The notes under the pieces were generated by a model. It was not told where the DNA came from. It saw only the letters and a list, made by a program, of their open reading frames with translations, and searched no databases. From positions 1 to 8,249 of the forward strand of contig JASJHI010000230.1 of assembly GCA_033791105.1 (NCBI GenBank): a stretch of DNA of 8,249 nucleotides. The letters are read 5' to 3'. This DNA comes from JASJHI01 sp033791105. Lineage in GTDB: Bacteria; Actinomycetota; Acidimicrobiia; Acidimicrobiales; Ilumatobacteraceae. Below, piece by piece: positions 1-6,534 of this stretch; within the stretch, counting starts at the first letter, position 1, and each line of letters starts with the position of its first letter. Both the position numbers and the translations under genes were made by a program.

Positions 1-12
1 GCGGCCCGCCAG

Positions 13-1686
13 ATGCCGACGGGCATCACGCCGAGCAACCAGACCTCCCTCACCTCGCTGCTCGTCGCCCGCGCGGGCGGCACACGACCCGGCGATGTCT
101 TCGTGGAGGTCTCGTACACGTGGGCCGAGGTCGTCGTGCAGTCGGCGATCAGGGCCGCACTGATCGCCGAGCGAATCGATCGAGCGCGACCGCCCCACAT
201 CGGCGTGCTGCTCGACAACGAGCCCGAGTACCTGTTCTGGCTCGGGGGCGCGGCACTCGCCGGCGCCACGATCGTCGGCATCAACCCGACCCGCCGCGGC
301 GCCGAACTCGCCCGCGATGTCGCCCACACCGACTGTCAGTTCGTCGTCACCGGTGAGGAGCACCGCTCACTGTTGCCGGACGATCCCGGCGTCCCGGTCC
401 TCGACATCGGTTCGACCGCGTACGGCGATGCCATCGATCGGCACCGCGGAGCGACGGTCACGGATGACCTGCCCGACCCCGACACACCCCTGTTCCTCAT
501 GTTCACCAGCGGGTCGACCAGCGACCCGAAGGCGGTGAGGTGCAGCAACGGGCGCGCCGGATCGGCCGGGCTGCGTGTCGCTGCCGGCTACGGCATCACC
601 GCCGAGGACGTCTGCTACTGCCAGATGCCGCTGTTTCACGGCAACGCGCTGCTCGCGTGCTGGGCGCCGGCGCTCGCGACGGGGGTCACTGTCGTGTTGC
701 GGAGAAGATTCTCCGCCAGCGGGTTTCTCGACGACGTGCGCCGCTACGGCTGCACGTACTTCACCTACGTCGGACGCAGCCTCGCGTACGTCCTCGCCCA
801 ATCGGGTCGACCCGACGATGGGGACAACACGTTGCGACTCGGCTTCGGCACCGAGGCGTCGCCCGCCGATCGGGCTGCGTTCACCGACCGCTTCGGATGC
901 TCGTTGGTGGAGGGCTACGGATCGAGTGAGTCGGCAATCGTTCTCGCCCGCACGCCTGACACCCCCGAGCACGCGCTCGGCATCCAGCGAGACTCGAACG
1001 CCGACATCGCGGTCGTCGATGCCGCCACGGGAAACGAGTGTCAGCGGGCCCGCTTCGGCGCGGACGGCTCCCTACTCAATGGTGCCGCGGCGATCGGGGA
1101 GATGGTCAATCGCGCCGGCGGTGCAGGCTTCGACGGGTACTACAACAACCCGGAGGCGACGGCCGAGCGTCTGCGTGACGGCTGGTACTGGAGTGGCGAC
1201 CTCGCCTACCGCGACGAGGGCGGCTACTTCTACTTCGCCGGCCGGACCGACGATCGCTTGCGCGTCGACGGCGAGAACTTCTCGACCGAGCCTGTCGCTG
1301 TCCTGCTCTCCAGCATCGATGGCGTGGCCCACGTGGCCGTCTATGCCGTACCCGATGAACGCACGGGCGACCAGGTGATGGCGGCGCTCGAACTCGATCC
1401 GGGCCGCTCGTTCGATCCGGCGTGGTTTCGTCAGGCGCTCGAATCGCAGTCCGACCTCGGCACCAAGTGGGCACCCCGGTTCGTTCGCATCGTCGATCGG
1501 ATCCCGGTCACCGCCAACAACAAGCTGTACAAGCCCGGGCTGCGAGCTGCGGCCTTCGTCACCGACGACCCGGTGTGGTGGCGTCCCGAGCGCGACGCCG
1601 ATTACGAACCATTCGATGAGGTCGCACTCGCGGCTCTGCGGGGCCGGTACGCCACCCAGGGGCGCGAGTCTCTGCTGCCGAAGTGA
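13..1686 (+). CDS. FadD17-type AMP-dependent acyl-CoA synthetase (start may lie upstream of window)
   Basis: A fatty-acid or steroid-side-chain acyl-CoA ligase (acid + ATP + CoA to acyl-CoA + AMP + PPi), expected to be cytoplasmic. The ANL-family motifs are in order: the phosphate-binding loop TSGSTSDPK (about residues 165-173), GYGSSES (301-307), the YWSGD box (392-396), the hinge region GRTDDRLRVDGEN (410-422) and the C-terminal catalytic lysine in NNKLYK (K504). The full-length resemblance, including the RRxFSAS and DVRRYG stretches, is to mycobacterial FadD17 as I remember it. FadD17 has been linked to activation of a shortened cholesterol side chain. At 557 aa it is somewhat longer than that protein. 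Codons 1-12 of the window are open in the same frame and no ribosome site is visible before ATG 13, so a start further left is possible. It converges on the operon at 1750-4947. Family assignment is firm; the substrate is unknown. Confidence 0.9.
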   Translation: MPTGITPSNQTSLTSLLVARAGGTRPGDVFVEVSYTWAEVVVQSAIRAALIAERIDRARPPHIGVLLDNEPEYLFWLGGAALAGATIVGINPTRRGAELARDVAHTDCQFVVTGEEHRSLLPDDPGVPVLDIGSTAYGDAIDRHRGATVTDDLPDPDTPLFLMFTSGSTSDPKAVRCSNGRAGSAGLRVAAGYGITAEDVCYCQMPLFHGNALLACWAPALATGVTVVLRRRFSASGFLDDVRRYGCTYFTYVGRSLAYVLAQSGRPDDGDNTLRLGFGTEASPADRAAFTDRFGCSLVEGYGSSESAIVLARTPDTPEHALGIQRDSNADIAVVDAATGNECQRARFGADGSLLNGAAAIGEMVNRAGGAGFDGYYNNPEATAERLRDGWYWSGDLAYRDEGGYFYFAGRTDDRLRVDGENFSTEPVAVLLSSIDGVAHVAVYAVPDERTGDQVMAALELDPGRSFDPAWFRQALESQSDLGTKWAPRFVRIVDRIPVTANNKLYKPGLRAAAFVTDDPVWWRPERDADYEPFDEVALAALRGRYATQGRESLLPK

Positions 1687-1705
1687 CCGCAGCACCACGC
1701 CGATG

Positions 1706-1735
1706 AGGTTTGGCGCGACCCGTTCACACGAACCT
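1706..1735. terminator. Weak hairpin between convergent genes
   Basis: In the 63-bp gap between two convergent stop codons, AGGTTTG (1706-1712) can pair with CGAACCT (1729-1735), including one G-T pair, around a 16-nt loop. There is no T-tract on either side. Its position suits a shared terminator, but the loop is long and the evidence is thin. Confidence 0.2.
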
Positions 1736-1749
1736 GCGTCGCGGTGGGG

Positions 1750-2355
1750 TCAGCGGTGCCAGACCTGGGCGATCTCCGCGGACGTCGACAGGAAGGCGAG
1801 GTTGCGGAGGGAGTAGCGCAGCGATTGCTCGGCATATTCGGGAGGATCGCCGGCGACGCAGTCGGTGGGGACGATCACGGTGTAGCCGTGGTTGACAGCC
1901 TCGATCGCGGTGCCGAGGATTCCGACGTTGATCGAGACGCCGGTGAGCACGATCGTGGCGACTCCCGCGGTCCGCAGACGGTTGTCGAGGTCGGTGCCGT
2001 GGAACCCGGTCAGTCCGTCCGACCGGGTGACGATGATGTCCTCGTCGATCGGCGTCAGTGCTGCGACGATCGGTCCGATCGACGGTGGCGAGTGTGCGCC
2101 CGCACGCATCCGCAGTTCGAGTGGAGTGTTCATCGTGGACGCCTCGCAGCGCTCGAACATGCAATGAAACACCGGCACGCCCGACTCGCGCGCTGCGGCG
2201 GCCATCTCGCCGATGTGCGCGAGTACATCGCCGTCACGAACTGCAGCGGCAAGGTCCGGGAGCACACCGTCCGGTCCGACGATGCCCTCCTGGCACTCGA
2301 ACACGACCAATGCGGTGTGTGTCGCGGCGAGGTGCGGCGTCAGATCGACCGCCAC
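1750..2355 (-). CDS. Isochorismatase-fold (cysteine-hydrolase superfamily) protein without the usual Cys
   Basis: A 201-aa alpha/beta protein of the isochorismatase-like superfamily. The fold is shown by the first strand ALVVFECQ (15-22), a second strand near VPVFHCMF (60-67), the GFHGTDLDNRLR segment (117-128), and the TIVLTGVSINVGILGTAIEA block (134-153). The superfamily triad is Asp-Lys-Cys. Here Asp is replaced by Glu20, the lysine position holds Ser/Arg (111-112), and the nucleophile position is Gly145. From memory, true isochorismatases such as PhzD also lack this Cys, so a non-covalent hydrolysis is possible, but the substrate is unknown. The GTG at 2355 is chosen because it is the only standard start near the fold's beginning. 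It lies 7 nt after the upstream hydratase stop, with a weak AAGGG about 14 nt before it. It is the last gene of the three-gene minus-strand operon. Confidence 0.8.
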   Translation of the reverse strand: MAVDLTPHLAATHTALVVFECQEGIVGPDGVLPDLAAAVRDGDVLAHIGEMAAAARESGVPVFHCMFERCEASTMNTPLELRMRAGAHSPPSIGPIVAALTPIDEDIIVTRSDGLTGFHGTDLDNRLRTAGVATIVLTGVSINVGILGTAIEAVNHGYTVIVPTDCVAGDPPEYAEQSLRYSLRNLAFLSTSAEIAQVWHR

Positions 2356-2362
2356 TTCGGTG

Positions 2363-3226
2363 TCACCAACCCTTGAACTCGACGTCGCGGCGTTCGACGA
2401 ACGCCTGGACACCCTCGTTGAAGTCGCGGGTGGTCGACGCCATGTCCTGTGCCCACGCCTCGTCGGCGAACGCGGTGACCCGGTCGGAGTCGAGCGAGCG
2501 ATTGACGAGCCACTTGGTGAGCGACACCGCCTTCGTCGGGGCCACCGCGAGCTTTCCGGCCCACTCGTCGACAGCAGCCTCGAGCTCACCGCTGGGCACG
2601 ACCTTGTTGATCAGCCCGATTCGTTCAGCGTCGGGTGCCGACAGGTCGTCACCGAAGAACATCAACTCCTTCGTCTTCGCGATCCCGATCATGCGCGGGA
2701 GCAGGTAGGCGCCACCGCCGTCGGGAGTGATGCCGCGCCGTACGAACACTTCGATGAAGCGAGCGGACTCGGCAGCAACGATGAGGTCGCAGGCGAACGC
2801 CAGATGCGCGCCGAGCCCCGCGGCGGTGCCGCCGACTTCGGCGATGACCGGCTTCTCGCAGTCGATGATCGACGTCACGAGCCGTTGGGCGCCGCGGCGG
2901 ATCGTGCGCCCGACGTCGCCCAGCGCTCGCTCTGGCGCACCCGCTGGACGCGGCAGGTCGTGCGGGCGCGGCGCGCGGAGGTCGGCGCCCGTACAGAAAT
3001 GCTTGCCGTTCGCGCGGAGTACGACGACGCGGACCGCGAGGTCGGCGCTCGCCTCGTCGAACAGATCGATCAGCCGATCACGCTGGTCCGGCGTCAGCGC
3101 GTTGCCCGCATCGGGTCGGTTCAGCGTGATTCGGGCCACGCCGTCGTCGACCGCGTGAATCAGATCGGTGTGAATCAGATCGGTGTGATTCAGATCTGGC
3201 TGGATGAGATCTGGTTCTTCGCTCAT
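2363..3226 (-). CDS. Enoyl-CoA hydratase/isomerase (crotonase) family protein
   Basis: A 287-aa crotonase-fold protein acting on acyl-CoA thioesters. Visible landmarks are VARITLNRPDAGNAL (30-44), the first oxyanion-hole segment HFCTGADL (76-83), the second one GGTAAGLGAHLAFACD (132-147) and the TPDGGG motif (167-172). The two glutamates used by classical hydratases are not at their usual places: His141 and Phe161 occupy them. Asp169 may be the catalytic carboxylate, as in isomerase or PaaG-like members. Hydration is therefore not assured. Residues 5-24 are four copies of a 5-residue unit ([PT]-D-L-[IN]-[QH]) placed before the first strand, which is not typical of the family. The ATG at 3226 shares its A with the TGA of the upstream amidohydrolase (TGATG), indicating translational coupling. 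No later start keeps the repeats out without cutting the fold. The family is certain, the reaction is not. Confidence 0.9.
   Translation of the reverse strand: MSEEPDLIQPDLNHTDLIHTDLIHAVDDGVARITLNRPDAGNALTPDQRDRLIDLFDEASADLAVRVVVLRANGKHFCTGADLRAPRPHDLPRPAGAPERALGDVGRTIRRGAQRLVTSIIDCEKPVIAEVGGTAAGLGAHLAFACDLIVAAESARFIEVFVRRGITPDGGGAYLLPRMIGIAKTKELMFFGDDLSAPDAERIGLINKVVPSGELEAAVDEWAGKLAVAPTKAVSLTKWLVNRSLDSDRVTAFADEAWAQDMASTTRDFNEGVQAFVERRDVEFKGW
3155..3214 (-). repeat. Four tandem 15-bp units inside the hydratase-family gene
   Basis: Four head-to-tail 15-bp units lie at 3155-3169, 3170-3184, 3185-3199 and 3200-3214. The first two are identical (GTGAATCAGATCGGT on the plus strand) and the others differ by a few bases. 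On the coding strand they encode PDLIQ, PDLNH, TDLIH and TDLIH (residues 5-24). The unit is a multiple of three, so copy-number slippage would keep the reading frame. Confidence 0.9.
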
Positions 3227-4947
3227 CAGCGAGCCGTCACCGTCTCGGTGTCGCGACCCGAACGGAGCAGTGTGCCGGGAACCGCGCCCGTCGTCAGGTT
3301 GTCCTCGACGATCGCCACGCCGTTGCACAGTACGCGCCTGATACCGACCGCATCGGCGACAAGCCGTGGCGAGTCCCCCGGGAGATCGTTGACGAGGCGC
3401 GCCGGCTCGGCGCCGACCGTCGCCGGGTCGAGCACCACGACGTCGGCGTGCGCACCCACCCGGAGCGTGCCCCGGTCGACGAGACCGAACAAGCCAGCGG
3501 GGTCGGACGTCATCAGCTTCACCGCGTGCTCGACGGTGGTGAGCTTGCGGCCGCGCAGGCAGTCGCCGACGAACACGGTGGGGTAGGGGGCGCCGCTCAT
3601 CCGGTCGAGGTGGGCGCCGGCATCCGACCCGCCGATCATCGCCCGGTGGTCGTTCCACAACGCGGCGCGCATGTCCCACGACACGTCGTCGTCGTCCTGC
3701 GGCGTCGGCCACCAGACGGTGCGCAGCCCGTCGGCAATCGAGATATCGAGGAATGTGCCGAACGACGACCGCGCGCGCTCGGCGGCGATGTCGCCGACCC
3801 GGCGTCCGGACAGGCCCTCGTTCTCGTCGGAGTAGGTGTCGCCGACGATGTAGTCCTGCCAGTCGGCGAGGCGGCGGAAGACACCCGCCTCCTGCGACTT
3901 CGACGCTTCGAGCAGTCGAACGCGCGTGTCGCCGTCGCGCAGGCGCTCGACGCGCTCGTCGACCGGAAGGCCGAGGATGTCGCCCCACTCCGGGATCAAC
4001 CACAACCCGCAGAACTTGAGCAGCGACATGTTCATCGGCACCTGGACCGGCATCGTGAGAGCGATGATCTTGCCGCCGAGTTCCTGTGCGCGATCGAACG
4101 CGCCGACCTGGCGGGGCACCCGGTCGGCCTCGCGGGAGTCGACCGTGAGCACGTTCCAGTTCATCGGCCGGTTGGCGGCGGCGCTCATCTTGCCGAGCAG
4201 CTCGATCTCGTCGTCGTCGAACCGGTCGAGGCATCCGGGCACGATGCCCTCGAGCGTGGTGCCCTCGTGGCGACCGGTCTCGTCGGCCATCGCCAGCAGT
4301 TCGTCCTCGGTGGCCCAACGGCTGGCGACGGGATCGCCGTTGCCGTCGGAGTGCGAGTTCGACTGGGTGAAGGAGAACCCGATCGCGCCGGCCTCGATCG
4401 CGGTGGCGAGTTCGTTGCGCATTGCGCTCAGTTGCTCGGGGCTGGCCTCGTTGCCGATGGCCTCCTCGCCCATCACGTAGCGGCGGACCGCACAATGCCC
4501 CACCAGGAAGGCAGCGTTGACCGAGATGTTGCCCTCCAGCTTGTCGAGGTACTCGGCGAACGTCTCCCACGACCAGTCGACGCCGTTCTCGAGCGCGGCG
4601 AGGGACATGCCCTCGACCTTCGACATCATCCGACGGATGTAGTCGGCGTCTGCGGCTCGGATCGGCGCCAGTGTGAAGCCGCAGTTGCCGGAGATCACCG
4701 TGGTGACACCGTGGACGCTCGACGGGCTGGCCGTCGGATCCCACATGAGCTGGGCGTCGTAGTGCGTGTGGGGGTCGACGAAGCCGGGCGTGACGAGCAT
4801 GCCCGAGGCGTCGGTCTCGATGGTGGCGGGCTCGTCGATGTTGCCGATGGCGACGATGCGTCCACCGCGGATGCCGACGTCGGCGATCGTGCCGGGTGTA
4901 CCCGTGCCGTCGACGACCGTTCCGCCCCGAATGACCTCGTCGAGCAT
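3226..4947 (-). CDS. Amidohydrolase of the N-acyl-D-amino-acid deacylase type
   Basis: A 573-aa metal-dependent hydrolase with the N-terminal beta segment VIRGGTVVDGTGTPG (5-19), the metal-binding HTH of DPHTHYD (His60, His62), the SGNCGF motif (86-91, Cys89) typical of the D-aminoacylase branch, and the late catalytic/metal Asp442 in GGSDAGAH (439-446). The usual C-terminal 'GxHADVVVLDP' signature is also present. Such enzymes cleave amide bonds of N-acyl-D-amino acids or related cyclic compounds. The two later histidines I expect in D-aminoacylases (HxR and SHxK motifs) are not seen; TTLEG (229-233) and NWNVL stand there instead. It is longer than D-aminoacylases of roughly 480-500 aa and probably belongs to a distinct subgroup. 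The start at 4947 is supported by a strong GGAGGGG ribosome site. It is the first gene of the minus-strand operon and overlaps the next gene by one base. The substrate is unknown. Confidence 0.88.
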   Translation of the reverse strand: MLDEVIRGGTVVDGTGTPGTIADVGIRGGRIVAIGNIDEPATIETDASGMLVTPGFVDPHTHYDAQLMWDPTASPSSVHGVTTVISGNCGFTLAPIRAADADYIRRMMSKVEGMSLAALENGVDWSWETFAEYLDKLEGNISVNAAFLVGHCAVRRYVMGEEAIGNEASPEQLSAMRNELATAIEAGAIGFSFTQSNSHSDGNGDPVASRWATEDELLAMADETGRHEGTTLEGIVPGCLDRFDDDEIELLGKMSAAANRPMNWNVLTVDSREADRVPRQVGAFDRAQELGGKIIALTMPVQVPMNMSLLKFCGLWLIPEWGDILGLPVDERVERLRDGDTRVRLLEASKSQEAGVFRRLADWQDYIVGDTYSDENEGLSGRRVGDIAAERARSSFGTFLDISIADGLRTVWWPTPQDDDDVSWDMRAALWNDHRAMIGGSDAGAHLDRMSGAPYPTVFVGDCLRGRKLTTVEHAVKLMTSDPAGLFGLVDRGTLRVGAHADVVVLDPATVGAEPARLVNDLPGDSPRLVADAVGIRRVLCNGVAIVEDNLTTGAVPGTLLRSGRDTETVTAR

Positions 4948-4952
4948 GTGTT

Positions 4953-4959
4953 CCCCTCC
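4953..4959 (-). promoter_or_regulatory. Strong ribosome binding site of the amidohydrolase gene
   Basis: On the minus strand GGAGGGG lies 5 nt before ATG 4947 (7 nt measured from the GGAGG core). This fixes the start of the amidohydrolase and rules out longer in-frame extensions. Confidence 0.8.
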
Positions 4960-4980
4960 GTTGGGATAGGCCCGTTGGGA
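4958..4980. repeat. Direct repeat CCGTTGGGA, two copies
   Basis: CCGTTGGGA occurs at 4958-4966 and again at 4972-4980, start to start 14 bp. The first copy touches the amidohydrolase ribosome site. TTGGGA of the first copy also fits as a -35 element for the rightward promoter candidate. It could be a regulator site or a chance duplication. Confidence 0.6.
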
Positions 4981-4988
4981 ATAGAATC
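4961..4988 (+). promoter_or_regulatory. Candidate promoter for the aldehyde dehydrogenase operon
   Basis: TTGGGA (4961-4966) and TAGAAT (4983-4988) are separated by 16 bp and resemble -35 and -10 elements of a housekeeping sigma factor. The implied leader before GTG 5074 is about 80 nt. The -10 hexamer overlaps the left arm of the inverted repeat at 4985-5005. Confidence 0.35.
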
Positions 4989-5005
4989 TGACGCGGCTTC
5001 AGATT
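4985..5005. promoter_or_regulatory. Inverted repeat, probable operator of the divergent operons
   Basis: AATCTGA (4985-4991) and TCAGATT (4999-5005) form a perfect inverted repeat with a 7-bp spacer, 21 bp in all. It sits in the middle of the 126-bp divergent region, overlapping the rightward -10-like TAGAAT (4983-4988) and a leftward -10-like TACAAT (minus strand, 5003-5008). Size and symmetry suit a dimeric helix-turn-helix repressor of the TetR or GntR kind. No regulator gene lies in the window, so the protein is unknown. Confidence 0.5.
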
Positions 5006-5056
5006 GTAGCCTCGATCGGGAAACCCCGCCCTCTCTCGCGGGTGTCTGTTTTCAAC

Positions 5057-5062
5057 GAGGAG
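5057..5062 (+). promoter_or_regulatory. Ribosome binding site of the aldehyde dehydrogenase gene
   Basis: GAGGAG lies 11 nt before GTG 5074, a little further than ideal. It supports the GTG start and shows that the open frame running in from 3448 is not part of the gene. Confidence 0.6.
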
Positions 5063-5073
5063 CGTGGACCCGA

Positions 5074-6534
5074 GTGTCGAAGAACTACCGGTTGCTGATC
5101 GGCGGTGATTGGGTGGAGGGCGCCAATGGTGTCTCCCACGTCGTCAATCCGGCCGACGAGAGTGTGGTCGGCGAGGCGCCCGAGGCGTCGGTCGAGCAGG
5201 CGAACGAGGCCGCCCGCGCTGCACAGGAGGCGCTTCCCGCGTGGGCGGCCACGCCGGCCGTCAAGCGAGCCGAACTGCTCCACGCCGCGAGCGCCCGGCT
5301 GGCCGAGCGTCGCGACGCGCTCGTGCCGCTGATCATCTCCGAGACCGGGGCGACGGCGCGGGTCGGCTCGCGGATGCAGGTGCCCGTGGCGATCACCCGG
5401 TTGCGTGAGTACGCGGAACTCGCGGTGCGCGACCACGACATCGCGCTGCCGCCTTCGCCCGTACCCTCGACGCCGCTCGCGTCGGGTGGCTTGATCGGAG
5501 CGGTGGTCGCACGGCAGCCGGTCGGCGCGGTCGCGACGATCTCGCCGTACAACTTTCCGCTCGTCAATCAGGCGGGCAAGGTTGCGCCCGCACTGGCGGC
5601 GGGCAACACGGTCGTGATGAAGCCCGCTCCACAGGACCCGCTCGCGGTCATCGAACTTGCGGAGGTGTTCGACGAGGTCGGATTTCCGGCTGGCGTGGTC
5701 AACATCATCACCAGTGCTCATCCAGCGCCCGCCGCCGCGTTGAGCGCGTCGCGCGACATCGACATGGTGAGCTTCACCGGCTCCACCGCTGTCGGCGAAC
5801 GGATCTACGAAGCGGGCAGCTCGACGATGAAGCGGTTGCTCCTCGAACTCGGCGGCAAGGGTGCCGCCATCGTGCGTGAGGACGCCGATATCAACGTCGC
5901 CATCGCAGGGCTCGCGAGTGTGTGGGGATTCCACAGCGGTCAGATCTGCACGGCACCAACCCGGGCCATCGTGCACTCGAGCCGCTACGACGAACTCGTG
6001 GGCGGGCTACAAGCCGCGGCGGGTCGGATGCAGGTCGGCCCGCCGACCGAGAAGTCGACCGTCGTCGGGCCGGTGATCTCCAGCGCCCAGCGCGACCGCA
6101 TCGAGGGCTACATCGACGGCGGCGAGTCCGAGGGTGCGACGGTCGTCGTCGACGGCCGCCGGCCGGCGGAGATGGAGCAGGGGTTCTACGTCGGTCCGAC
6201 GCTGCTCGTCGATTGTGAGCCCGGCATGACCGCCGTGCAGGAGGAGATCTTCGGCCCCGTCATCTCGGTACTCATCTTCGAAGACGACGACGAGGCGGTG
6301 GCGCTCGCCAACGGCACCGACTTCGGATTGTACGACTACGTGTTCTCCGCCGACGTCGGCACGGCCTACGAGCTCGGCCGCCGCCTCCGCACCGGCAATG
6401 TCGGCATCAACACCGCCCAACGCAACCCGCACACCCCGTTCGGCGGGTTCAAGATGAGCGGTGTCGGCCGCGACGGCGCAGAGTTCGGGCTCCACGCCTA
6501 CACCGAACTCCAGTCGATCGTGTGGCCGGCATGA
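5074..6534 (+). CDS. NAD(P)-dependent aldehyde dehydrogenase
   Basis: A 486-aa enzyme of the aldehyde dehydrogenase superfamily, oxidising an aldehyde to its acid with NAD(P)+. All key parts are visible: SPYNFPL with the oxyanion Asn160, cofactor-binding KPAPQDP and FTGSTAVGE, the general base Glu258 in LELGGKG, the nucleophile Cys292 in SGQICTAPTR, and EIFGP (391-395) that contacts the cofactor ribose. The end GGFKMSGVGRDGAEFGL matches the family's C-terminal oligomerisation region. Length is normal and no key residue is missing. The GTG start at 5074 gives the expected N-terminus (SKNYRLLIGGDWVEG) and has GAGGAG upstream. It is the first gene of a rightward operon; its stop overlaps the CoA-transferase start by 4 nt. 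It resembles the many mycobacterial aldehyde dehydrogenases of unassigned substrate, and nothing in the sequence tells the substrate. Confidence 0.94.
   Translation: MSKNYRLLIGGDWVEGANGVSHVVNPADESVVGEAPEASVEQANEAARAAQEALPAWAATPAVKRAELLHAASARLAERRDALVPLIISETGATARVGSRMQVPVAITRLREYAELAVRDHDIALPPSPVPSTPLASGGLIGAVVARQPVGAVATISPYNFPLVNQAGKVAPALAAGNTVVMKPAPQDPLAVIELAEVFDEVGFPAGVVNIITSAHPAPAAALSASRDIDMVSFTGSTAVGERIYEAGSSTMKRLLLELGGKGAAIVREDADINVAIAGLASVWGFHSGQICTAPTRAIVHSSRYDELVGGLQAAAGRMQVGPPTEKSTVVGPVISSAQRDRIEGYIDGGESEGATVVVDGRRPAEMEQGFYVGPTLLVDCEPGMTAVQEEIFGPVISVLIFEDDDEAVALANGTDFGLYDYVFSADVGTAYELGRRLRTGNVGINTAQRNPHTPFGGFKMSGVGRDGAEFGLHAYTELQSIVWPA

Noticed and set aside
2356..2589. Extension of the isochorismatase-fold gene to an upstream ATG at 2589
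   Set aside because: The extra 78 residues are Arg/Ser/Pro-rich shadow of the crotonase-family gene and precede the natural first strand of the fold; GTG 2355 fits the fold and the operon spacing.
2213..3586. 457-codon plus-strand frame opposite the crotonase-family and amidohydrolase genes
   Set aside because: No recognisable motif; it spans the boundaries of two well-supported genes on the other strand.
3227..4744. Long minus-strand open frame continuing upstream of the crotonase-family gene (about 500 extra codons)
   Set aside because: It lies over the amidohydrolase in another frame, is rich in Arg/Pro/Gly as expected of GC-rich shadow frames, and the ATG at 3226 with TGATG overlap is the natural start.
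5025..5042. Short stem CCCGC/GCGGG in the leader of the aldehyde dehydrogenase operon, considered as a riboswitch or attenuator
   Set aside because: Only five base pairs with an 8-nt loop in GC-rich DNA; no second alternative stem or known riboswitch motif is visible.
3448..5073. Plus-strand open frame running into the aldehyde dehydrogenase
   Set aside because: Antisense shadow of the amidohydrolase. The dehydrogenase N-terminus typical of the family begins at GTG 5074 behind a GAGGAG site.
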